Assembly: GCA_029007435.1 (NCBI GenBank)
Contig: JAQXHU010000032.1
Coordinates: 1 to 64,000 of the forward strand
DNA: 64,000 bases
DNA from: Bacteroidales bacterium
GTDB taxonomy: Bacteria; Bacteroidota; Bacteroidia; Bacteroidales; UBA932
Direction: 5' to 3'
The position numbers and the translations under genes are program-made. Below the pieces are notes generated by a model. It worked only from the letters and a program-made list of their open reading frames with translations. It was not told the DNA's origin and did no database searches. This document shows, one piece after another, positions 56,584 to 64,000 of the stretch (position 1 is the stretch's first letter; each line of letters begins with the position of its first letter).

Positions 56584-58314
56584 TCAAAGAAGGGACTCGA
56601 CCCATCCCACATTATGCGCGGACCACACCGGCACTTTGGCGAGAGCTGTAAACAGAGAAACAAGTTTGTCATTCTCACGGATTTCCACACGGCGTATTTT
56701 TCCGCTGATTGTCTTCGGAAGAGCCTTGACGAATTCTATCTGTCTCGGATATTTATATGGGGCAGTATTGGTCTTGACAAATGCCTGTATCTCTTTCACG
56801 AGATCCGGACCGGCCTTCTTAGTCCACTCTTTGGCAAGTACAATCGTCGCCTTGACCACCATTCCACGAACATCGTCAGGGACTCCGGTGACAGCGCACT
56901 CGACAACAGCAGGGTGTTTCATAAGCACGCTCTCAACTTCGAACGGACTGATACGGTAGCCGCTGCTCTTGATAACATCGTCATTCCTGCCGATGAACCA
57001 ATAGTATCCGTCCTCATCCCTCCAGGCCACGTCTCCTGTATGGTAAAGCCCGTCGTGCCAGGCCTTTTCCGTAAGTTCCGGATCCCGGTAATACTCCTTG
57101 AAAAGCCCAAGAGGGCGCTCCCGGTCCGTACGTATCACAATCTCTCCCCTCTCGCCAGGCTTGGCAGGAGTCCCGTCTGGAAGTATCAGGTCAATGTCGT
57201 ATTGCGGATTCGGGAGACCCATACTGCCGGGTTTCGGAGTCATCCACGGGAAAGTGCCGAGAGTCATTGTGGTCTCAGTCTGGCCGAACCCTTCCCTGAG
57301 CTGGATGCCGGTCAGTTCCCTGAACCGGTCATATACCGATGCATTCAGGGCCTCGCCTGCGGTGCAACAGTAACGGAGGGATGACAGATCATATTTTGAA
57401 AAATCCTCCTGAATCAGAAACCTGAACACTGTCGGCGGAGCGCAAAGCGAAGTAATCCTGTACTGTTCAATCTTGTGCAGGATGTCTGAAGGAGTGAACT
57501 TCTCATGGTCGTAAACAAAAACAGTGGCACCCGCAAACCACTGGCCGTAAAGTTTTCCCCAGACAGCCTTGCCCCAGCCGGTGTCGGCGATGGTAAGATG
57601 CAGACTTGTCTCATCAAGATTGTGCCAATAGACACCGGTGACGAGATGCCCGAGAGCATAAGTATGGCTGTGCGCCACCATCTTCGGCTCACCGCTCGTG
57701 CCGCTGGTAAAATACATCAGGAGGATATCGTCATTCGTATTTACATTTTCAGGGCGGACGAAAGCAGGGACATCATTCCATTCTCTATGGAAATCGTGGA
57801 ATCCAGCAGGAACAAATGGACCTATGCTGACAAGTATCCGGACTGATGGACTTTCAGGCAGGGCATTGAGGACGTGGTCAGTTATCTGCTGTTCACCGGC
57901 ACACACAATCGCCTTGATATCGGCACGATTGTTCCTGTAAACGATATCCTTCCCGGTCAGCATATGGGTCGCCGGAATTGCCACTGCACCTATCTTGCTG
58001 AGAGCCATCATCGCAAGCCAAAATTCGTAGCGGCGCTTGAGCATCAGCATCACCATATCTCCCTTGCCTATGCCCAATGAGAGAAAATATGATGCGGTCC
58101 TGTCGGATTGTTCTTTTATATCCTTGAAAGTGAAACTGATACACTCACCTTTGTCATTAGTCCACAGAAGAGCGAGTTTGTCTGGAGCCTCTTCAGCCCA
58201 GACATCCATCACATCGTATGCGAAATTGAAATTGTCAGGAACATTGATGTGGAAATTCCTGATGAAATCTTCCTGGGATCTGAACTCAGTCTGATTTAAA
58301 AACCTTTCTATCAT
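56584..58314 (-). CDS. AMP-binding acyl-CoA synthetase (medium-chain/acetyl type)
   Basis: YFTSGTSGEPKMVAHSH, REGFGQTETTM, YHTGDVAWRDEDGYYWFIGRNDDVIKSSGYRI; start at MIERF preferred because a -7 element overlaps the upstream GTG. Confidence 0.92.
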   Translation of the reverse strand: MIERFLNQTEFRSQEDFIRNFHINVPDNFNFAYDVMDVWAEEAPDKLALLWTNDKGECISFTFKDIKEQSDRTASYFLSLGIGKGDMVMLMLKRRYEFWLAMMALSKIGAVAIPATHMLTGKDIVYRNNRADIKAIVCAGEQQITDHVLNALPESPSVRILVSIGPFVPAGFHDFHREWNDVPAFVRPENVNTNDDILLMYFTSGTSGEPKMVAHSHTYALGHLVTGVYWHNLDETSLHLTIADTGWGKAVWGKLYGQWFAGATVFVYDHEKFTPSDILHKIEQYRITSLCAPPTVFRFLIQEDFSKYDLSSLRYCCTAGEALNASVYDRFRELTGIQLREGFGQTETTMTLGTFPWMTPKPGSMGLPNPQYDIDLILPDGTPAKPGERGEIVIRTDRERPLGLFKEYYRDPELTEKAWHDGLYHTGDVAWRDEDGYYWFIGRNDDVIKSSGYRISPFEVESVLMKHPAVVECAVTGVPDDVRGMVVKATIVLAKEWTKKAGPDLVKEIQAFVKTNTAPYKYPRQIEFVKALPKTISGKIRRVEIRENDKLVSLFTALAKVPVWSAHNVGWVESLL

Positions 58315-58343
58315 TTCAGGTCTGATTTTAGTATTTGCCGACA

Positions 58344-58351
58344 CAAAGGTA
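58344..58351 (-). promoter_or_regulatory. -7 element for the acyl-CoA synthetase gene
   Basis: CAAAGGTA on plus = TACCTTTG on minus. Confidence 0.4.
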
Positions 58352-58379
58352 AATTGAGCCGGGAGAAAAGCGAAATCAA

Positions 58380-58457
58380 TGTGGCGAATCCTGGAATTTC
58401 TGTGGTGACAGGCCCGATTATAACCTGATTTTGGCGATTTTACGATATTTGTGGCGA
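58380..58457. repeat. Four TKTGGYGA boxes in a divergent promoter region
   Basis: TGTGGCGA 58380, TGTGGTGA 58401, TTTGGCGA 58430, TGTGGCGA 58450; spacings 21, 29, 20. Confidence 0.5.
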
Positions 58458-58474
58458 AATTTTGCAGAAAACTC

Positions 58475-58507
58475 TTGACTCGTACCTGTGGTCAATGTTT
58501 ATATTTG
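58475..58507 (+). promoter_or_regulatory. merR promoter with dyad TTGAC-N11-GTCAA directly upstream of -7 TATATTTG
   Basis: TTGAC 58475-58479, GTCAA 58491-58495, TATATTTG 58500-58507; MerR proteins typically bind the spacer. Confidence 0.5.
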
Positions 58508-58534
58508 CAGCCGTAACCTGAAATCGCGCGAAAT

Positions 58535-59416
58535 ATGGGTAGCACAATGAAATTATCAATCGGAGAGTTTTCGAAACTCTGCGGTGTGACTGTCAAGACT
58601 TTAAGGCACTATGAAAAAATAGGGCTGCTCCGCCCGCACAGCGTTGAGAGCTGGACCGGATACAGATATTACACTGTATCGCAGATGCAGCCGATGCTGA
58701 GGATACGGAAGCTTAAAGACCTGGGCCTGAGCCTTGAGGAAATCTACGAACTTTCCTGGGAAAGCAAATCCGGAGATGGGGAATGCACAATGTTTTTCCG
58801 TCCGGACAGAGAGATGATAGTAAAGAAGCTCGGGGACTGTGAAAAAGAAATTGAGAAACTGGTTCACAGGAAAAAAGCGCTGCGGAGAATCCTTGACTCC
58901 TTAAATGAAGAAGAAAGTATGAACAAGATTTACACAACATCATTACCGGAAATCACTGTTGCATCCTACAGGGCGGAAGTGTCAGGATACAACGAACTTA
59001 TGTACCTGTGTCCCAATGTAATAGGACCGGAGATGGGAAGACTTGGATGCACCTGTCCTGAACCGGGATACTGTTTCAGCGTCTGCCACGACAGCGAGCG
59101 CAGGGAAAACGGTATGGACCTGGAATATATGGAGCAGATTGACAGTGTTCCTGCAGGCCAGAGCCTTGTGACTGACTCTGATCCAGTATTCGGCAGATTG
59201 ATATTCAGGAAACTGCCAGCCGTGGAGAAAGCTGTCTGCCTGAAGTTCATCGGGCCATACGACAGGCTCGGGGAGGGCTATGCTGAACTCTACAAGTATT
59301 TGGAAGAGAAGGGCCTGGAAGTCAACGGACAGACAAGATGCAGTTTCGTTGACGGTATCTGGAACGAGCCTGATCCTGAAAAATGGTGCAGCATTATCCA
59401 GGCTCCGGTAAAATAA
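58535..59416 (+). CDS. MerR-family regulator with GyrI-like effector domain
   Basis: MKLSIGEFSKLCGVTVKTLRHYEKIGLLRPHSVESWTGYRYYTVSQ; C-terminal GyrI-like fold pattern. Confidence 0.92.
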   Translation: MGSTMKLSIGEFSKLCGVTVKTLRHYEKIGLLRPHSVESWTGYRYYTVSQMQPMLRIRKLKDLGLSLEEIYELSWESKSGDGECTMFFRPDREMIVKKLGDCEKEIEKLVHRKKALRRILDSLNEEESMNKIYTTSLPEITVASYRAEVSGYNELMYLCPNVIGPEMGRLGCTCPEPGYCFSVCHDSERRENGMDLEYMEQIDSVPAGQSLVTDSDPVFGRLIFRKLPAVEKAVCLKFIGPYDRLGEGYAELYKYLEEKGLEVNGQTRCSFVDGIWNEPDPEKWCSIIQAPVK

Positions 59417-59463
59417 CAGCTGAGTAATCCTGACTGTGGAAACGGGGCAGGCAGGCTGTAGAA

Positions 59464-60282
59464 TCACCAGCTGCCGGACGCGCCACCGCCTCCGAAAGAA
59501 CCCCCTCCGAATCCGCCAAAACCTCCGAAACTTCCGGACGAGCCTCCGAAACTCCCGGACGAGCCCCATCCGCCGATCGGACCAATGTAGATATCGGGAT
59601 AGGTCTTTCTTCCGCCTGAGCCTCCGTTTCCGTTGAAATTATCCTTGTGGTTCATTCTCACAGCAATGACTATCATTACAACGACAATGAACAGCCACAG
59701 CATCGCCTCGGCAAAATCCTTAAGTTCGTCAAGGTCATCTTCTTCGGGCTTATATTTGCCTGTGGCAAGTTTCATCAGAATATCCGCCGCCTCGGCGACA
59801 GCCCTGAAATAATCTCCCTCTTTGAAACGGGGAATCATTGTCTGATTGATAATGCGGCTGCAATAGACATCCGGAATATGCTCCTCAAGTCCGTAACCGA
59901 CCTGTATTGAGACTTTTCCGGCCGAATCGGAGGTTTTAGGCTTGACAAGAATCACTATTCCATTCTCCTTGCCCTTCTGGCCGACGCCCCAGGTCTGACC
60001 GATTTCCTGCGCCATCTCTGCCGGTTCATATCCGTCAAGGTCCCTGACAGTCACGACAGCAATCTGAGTGGAGGTTGAATCATCGAAAGCGACTAAAACA
60101 GACTCCAGTGAATCAGTCTGGCACTGAGTGAAAAGTCCCGCCAGGTCATTGACAAGCCGCTGTGGGACTGGACGTTCAGGCACGGCAGCAAATACATCAG
60201 CAACAGATGCAATCGCAGCAGCTGCTGAAATAAGTACAGAGGCGAAATAAATCAATGCTCTTTTGCAGGTTTCCATAATCAT
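59464..60282 (-). CDS. TPM-domain (YgcG-family) membrane protein with Gly/Ser-rich tail
   Basis: VPERPVPQRLVNDLAGLFTQCQTDSLESVLVAFDDSTSTQIAVVTV; tail GGGSFGGGGASGSW. Confidence 0.92.
   Translation of the reverse strand: MIMETCKRALIYFASVLISAAAAIASVADVFAAVPERPVPQRLVNDLAGLFTQCQTDSLESVLVAFDDSTSTQIAVVTVRDLDGYEPAEMAQEIGQTWGVGQKGKENGIVILVKPKTSDSAGKVSIQVGYGLEEHIPDVYCSRIINQTMIPRFKEGDYFRAVAEAADILMKLATGKYKPEEDDLDELKDFAEAMLWLFIVVVMIVIAVRMNHKDNFNGNGGSGGRKTYPDIYIGPIGGWGSSGSFGGSSGSFGGFGGFGGGSFGGGGASGSW
59522..59563. repeat. 21-bp tandem duplication (CCTCCGAAACTTCCGGACGAG x2)
   Basis: 59522-59542 and 59543-59563, one mismatch; encodes the SSGSFGG repeat of the TPM protein tail. Confidence 0.85.
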
Positions 60283-60710
60283 TCTTCGAAAGAGATATCG
60301 TCAGGAAGCTCATTTACGTCTTCGTCCGTATATGGAAAAAACTCCTTGAGCTTCTCTCCCACAATGGATACGGCAGAGCAAAGTCCTGATACGTAATTCT
60401 CCGATGCAAAAGCATCCACGAGAACAGAGCAGACATCTTTCCAAAACCCTGCGGGCACTACATTGTTAATGCCCCTGTCACCGATAACGGCCAGTTTTCG
60501 GTCAGACGGGGATACATATATCAAGACCCCGTTGCGCGCCGCAGTATTTTTCATTCCAAGTTTATGAAAAGACTTGAGCGCCTTGAGCTTTGGATCTCCA
60601 GGACATTTAGTGTCAATGTGAATACGGATCTCGCCGGACGTCCGATGTTCGGCCGCATGTATAGCGTTTACAATCAACGCACAGTCATCGTCTGAAAGGA
60701 ATTTCCGCAT
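60279..60710 (-). CDS. TPM-domain protein
   Basis: IVNAIHAAEHRTSGEIRIHID...KNTAARNGVLIYVSPSDRKLAVIGDRGIN; start set at MRKFLSDDD. Confidence 0.88.
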   Translation of the reverse strand: MRKFLSDDDCALIVNAIHAAEHRTSGEIRIHIDTKCPGDPKLKALKSFHKLGMKNTAARNGVLIYVSPSDRKLAVIGDRGINNVVPAGFWKDVCSVLVDAFASENYVSGLCSAVSIVGEKLKEFFPYTDEDVNELPDDISFEE

Positions 60711-60711
60711 A

Positions 60712-61302
60712 TCAGAATTCAACCTTCGGAGCAGTCTCAGCTCCATCGGCAGCCTTGAAATAGCCTTTCTGTTCGAAACCTGACATAGAGGCGATTATAT
60801 TGGCAGGGAAACTGCGTACCTTGGCATTGTACTCCATTGCAGTTTCGTTGTATTTCTTCCGCTCGACAGAAATACGGTTTTCAGTGCCCTCAAGCTGGGC
60901 CTGGAGATCCCTGAAATTCTCGCTGGCCTTGAGGTCAGGATAAGCTTCAACACTTACGAGAAGGCGGCCGATGGCATTGCCTAGCTCGCCCTGGGCGGCC
61001 TGGAAAGCGGCGATGTCAGACTCCGAAAGCTTGTCCGGGGCCACCGTTACCTGAGTGGCCTTTGCCCTCGCCTCGACTACAGCCTGCAAAGTAGAACTCT
61101 CGTGCCCGGCATATCCTTTTACCGTAGCCACAAGATTCGGAATAAGATCAGCCCTGCGCTGATAAACATTCTCAACCTGTGACCAGGCAGATTTGACACC
61201 CTCGTCAGACTTGACAAGTGAATTGTAAGTGTTCATTGACCAAAGTCCTGCGACAAGGACAACCGCAACAACGGCAAGAAGCCAGATCAAACTTTTTTTC
61301 AT
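60712..61302 (-). CDS. LemA-family protein
   Basis: YNSLVKSDEGVKSAWSQVENVYQRRADLIPNLVATVKGYAGHE. Confidence 0.96.
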   Translation of the reverse strand: MKKSLIWLLAVVAVVLVAGLWSMNTYNSLVKSDEGVKSAWSQVENVYQRRADLIPNLVATVKGYAGHESSTLQAVVEARAKATQVTVAPDKLSESDIAAFQAAQGELGNAIGRLLVSVEAYPDLKASENFRDLQAQLEGTENRISVERKKYNETAMEYNAKVRSFPANIIASMSGFEQKGYFKAADGAETAPKVEF

Positions 61303-61313
61303 ATTTCCTACAG

Positions 61314-62357
61314 TTAAATAGAAGGTTCTGCATCACGGACGCAACGTACTGTGGCATAGAAACCGGTCTTATGGGATGGACCCGTCATCATATCAGGTTT
61401 CTCGACATATATCATCTTGTACAAGGCCTGCTCATCATCCTCTGCATCAAGTTTCACCGTATCCCCGGACCAGTAAACCGCATATTCATTATTGCCATAT
61501 GAACTGTGACCGGATGAATCCCCGGTGATATATCCAGTAGGCAGGGAGGAGAAACCGGTCGAGTTGGTTATCTTGACAGCAGGCCAGTATTCCCACATCC
61601 TGTCCCCGTTGAACCGACCGTTTACCATCAGGTTTCCGGCAACTCCGAGGAAATCAGCATTTCCATCTTCCCCTGTATAGCCGGCGGCTTTTCCCAGATC
61701 CAGCCAGTCGGCGGCAACAGGGAGCCTCCAGCCTTCAGGACAGGCAATCACAGCCTCATTCCACGTATAATATTTTCCATAAATATCATCGAGAGCTGGA
61801 GCTTCGAGATAAGATATTCCTGCTCCAGTGTAACTGAGATTTCTGACAAACCAGTCCCGCGAACCTATTTTTTTATAATAATATGTCTTTCCATCCCTCC
61901 CGTCAACTATATAAGGGTCTGTCGGTTCGACGCCGTCCTCAGTAAGTGTCTTTCCGAATTCCGGATTGACCACAACACAGTTGTAAGAAGCGGAAGTGGT
62001 GTAGTAACCTGTAGCGAAGGCTACACAATTGACTGTCAGCACTCCCAGTGTGTCCGGCACTTCGAAAGAGAATTTACCGGTCTTTGAAGCCGGATCTCCG
62101 AGAGCCCTGGTGGTGTCCTTGTCAGTAAGAATCGGTGAAACCGTCCAGTAATAGCCGATGTCAACAGTATCTTTATTCATCCCTCTCGGCTCGGCTTCAA
62201 CCACATCACCCGGCAGCACATACGCAGGCACACTGAATCTCAGGGTTCCTGTAAAGGAATTTGAGAGAATTGTGTCATCCTTGTCTTTCTTGCAAGAAAC
62301 TACCGGAAGCATCATCATTGCCGCACCGGAGAGAAGAAATATTTTCTTTAATTCCAT
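61314..62357 (-). CDS. FISUMP-domain lipoprotein
   Basis: Lipobox LPVVSC; DGRDGKTYYYKKIGSRDWFVRNLSY...YYTWNEAVIACPEGWRLPVAADWLDL...VRCVRD, the F. succinogenes major paralogous domain. Confidence 0.85.
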   Translation of the reverse strand: MELKKIFLLSGAAMMMLPVVSCKKDKDDTILSNSFTGTLRFSVPAYVLPGDVVEAEPRGMNKDTVDIGYYWTVSPILTDKDTTRALGDPASKTGKFSFEVPDTLGVLTVNCVAFATGYYTTSASYNCVVVNPEFGKTLTEDGVEPTDPYIVDGRDGKTYYYKKIGSRDWFVRNLSYTGAGISYLEAPALDDIYGKYYTWNEAVIACPEGWRLPVAADWLDLGKAAGYTGEDGNADFLGVAGNLMVNGRFNGDRMWEYWPAVKITNSTGFSSLPTGYITGDSSGHSSYGNNEYAVYWSGDTVKLDAEDDEQALYKMIYVEKPDMMTGPSHKTGFYATVRCVRDAEPSI

Positions 62358-62466
62358 CTTGTGTTCAAATAGGTATATTGTTGCAAATATCGTTATTTTT
62401 CCATAAAAACCCGTACATTTGTGCAAATACTTTGCCGAATATCGTCAATCAAATGAAAAGTTGATT

Positions 62467-63552
62467 ATGAATATGAGAAAAACAGTCTCAGCCTTGTTGT
62501 GCGCCCTGATGCTCGCTGGCTCATACGGATGCGCGGACAGGGACCAATATATAATATTGTCCGGATACGCCCAGGGAGGAACATATTCCGTCAAACTCAA
62601 TCTGAAAGGACGTGACGGGCGTGTGAGAAAGAGTCCTGAAGCCATCAAGGCCGCAGTTGATTCTATATTATATGCCATAGACACCACGCTGTCAGGATAC
62701 AACAAAAGCTCGCAGCTAAGCCGCCTGAACGCCGGAAAGGCCGTCTCCATAAACCGGAAGGGGATATTCCCTGATATATACGCACGTTCATACAGGTATT
62801 ATGAAGAGACCGGAGGGGCACTTGATGTGGCCGCAGGCCCCCTTTTCGACATCTGGGGATTCGGATTCACAAGCGACAGTCTTCCATCAAAAAGCATAAT
62901 CGACTCAGTAATGGCCGATTGTGGAATGGGCAGGCTGAAACCAGAAGTTCCGTTGCCATATGAAGGGAACTCAATCAAGGGGACAGACCTGTTGTCAGAC
63001 GGAAGTTCGGAAGTTCCACCGGTCCTGAATTTCAATGCTGTCGCCCAGGGCTACAGCTGCGACCTTGTGGCAACTTACCTGTACAGCATAGGGGTGAAAG
63101 ATATGCTTGTGGACATAGGAGAAATATACTGCGACGGACTGAATCCCGCCGGCAAGCCCTGGAAAGTCGGCATTGACAGACCCGTTGACGGAAACAATGT
63201 CCCGGGAGCTGACCTTGACGGGGTCTGGGAGTCATCCGGTGGACCTTGCGGAATTGTCACATCGGGCAATTACAGGAAATTCTACATCCGGAACGGGCAC
63301 AAGTATTCCCACACCCTGGATCCGCGCACTGGACATCCTGTAGAGCACAACCTTCTGAGCGCCACCATTGTGGCGTCAAATGCGACAGATGCGGACGCAT
63401 ACGCCACATATTGTATGGTAATCGGTTTTGAAGAAGCCAGGATGTTTATAGAGAAAAACTCTCAGAGACTCTCAGGCTACCTTATCTACTCGGATGAGGA
63501 AGGCAATATGAAAGAATGGGCCTCGGATGGATTCTCTATCGTAAATCAGTGA
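62467..63552 (+). CDS. apbE: FAD:protein FMN transferase (ApbE)
   Basis: Lipobox SYGC; FNAVAQGYSCDLVATYLYSIGVKDMLVDIGEIYCDG, HKYSHTLDPRTGHPVEHNLLSATIVASNATDADAYAT. Confidence 0.94.
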   Translation: MNMRKTVSALLCALMLAGSYGCADRDQYIILSGYAQGGTYSVKLNLKGRDGRVRKSPEAIKAAVDSILYAIDTTLSGYNKSSQLSRLNAGKAVSINRKGIFPDIYARSYRYYEETGGALDVAAGPLFDIWGFGFTSDSLPSKSIIDSVMADCGMGRLKPEVPLPYEGNSIKGTDLLSDGSSEVPPVLNFNAVAQGYSCDLVATYLYSIGVKDMLVDIGEIYCDGLNPAGKPWKVGIDRPVDGNNVPGADLDGVWESSGGPCGIVTSGNYRKFYIRNGHKYSHTLDPRTGHPVEHNLLSATIVASNATDADAYATYCMVIGFEEARMFIEKNSQRLSGYLIYSDEEGNMKEWASDGFSIVNQ

Positions 63553-64000
63553 TTATCCAGGACTTCCCGGCTTCAGACATATCGAATCTGAAATTCCCCA
63601 CCGGAATTCTGTCCGAATATGACATTGACTTGAACGAAAATTCGGTCAATGTCCCGTCCGACATAACGGCGGATGCGCTTGCAATGACAGGCGCTCCCCC
63701 GCTGACAGGCTTCAGGACTGCGGTAAGTGAGGTTATTCCCAACGCTCCGGATTGAGGTTCGAACTTTATCTCCGTCAGGCCACCCTTGACAGATGATGAG
63801 ACTGCTTTGAAATGAGTGTCCAGAGAGCCTAACAGCATAGCAGGGTCGGCAGCAGCCGCGCCTCCATCAGCATCTTCAACATTCTCCACAACCATTTCTC
63901 CCGCAGCACGGTCAAGAGTCCATCTTGTCTTTCCGTCACACCATATCTCAAGTCCGTCCCCTTTCATATGAAAGGAGTCGCCCTGCAGGCGTAAAGTACC
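63536..64000 (-). CDS. LolA-like outer membrane lipoprotein carrier, C-terminal part (cut by window edge)
   Basis: ...GTLRLQGDSFHMKGDGLEIWCDGKTRWTLDRAAGEMVVEN...; open to the window edge. Confidence 0.75.
   Translation of the reverse strand, partial: GTLRLQGDSFHMKGDGLEIWCDGKTRWTLDRAAGEMVVENVEDADGGAAAADPAMLLGSLDTHFKAVSSSVKGGLTEIKFEPQSGALGITSLTAVLKPVSGGAPVIASASAVMSDGTLTEFSFKSMSYSDRIPVGNFRFDMSEAGKSWIITDLR

Noticed and set aside
56566-57384. 272-aa ORF (plus) opposite the acyl-CoA synthetase
   Set aside because: Antisense to conserved adenylation-domain motifs; no own motif
59522-59563. Short tandem repeat as CRISPR or VNTR locus
   Set aside because: Two in-frame 21-bp copies inside a Gly-rich coding tail; no spacers, no cas genes in the window
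62448-62468. AATCAA...TTGATT hairpin just before the apbE start as a riboswitch
   Set aside because: Only 6 A/T-rich base pairs, no conserved riboswitch core; likely chance
1-64000. Defence island, prophage, conjugative element or IS
   Set aside because: No integrase, transposase, phage structural, restriction-modification or toxin-antitoxin genes were recognised

Overview
The window looks like a contiguous, gene-dense piece of a Bacteroidales-type chromosome. Evidence: Bacteroidota promoter motifs (TTTG / TAnnTTTG), many PorT/FadL/TonB-like barrels, a NigD-like lipoprotein, FISUMP and S46 peptidase families. I call about 48 protein-coding genes, two of them cut by the window edges, and one decayed gene. 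I see no rRNA, tRNA, CRISPR array, transposase or prophage. Most content is housekeeping (purN, phosphohexomutase, ligA, rel/spo, ispG, psd, cdsA, ftsH, rsfS, birA, rpe, pepD, dnaA, lptD-like, rho, ndk, ferritin). The most interesting items are: (1) a NigD-like lipoprotein / ECF sigma / dual-membrane-spanning anti-sigma (Dma-like) cassette at 12.8-15.3 kb; (2) a long leader before the TolC/HlyD efflux operon with mutually exclusive terminator and antiterminator arms; (3) an unannotated decayed phosphodiester glycosidase (NAGPA/DUF2233) fragment at 2.8-3.0 kb; (4) an IspG that appears to have lost most of the inserted A* domain typical of Bacteroidota; (5) four roughly helically phased TGTGGCGA-like boxes plus a MerR-type dyad between divergent acyl-CoA synthetase and merR genes; (6) Rho with a long disordered, AT-hook-containing N-terminal insertion and a long 5' leader. 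All family calls come from reading motifs by eye; no database search was run.
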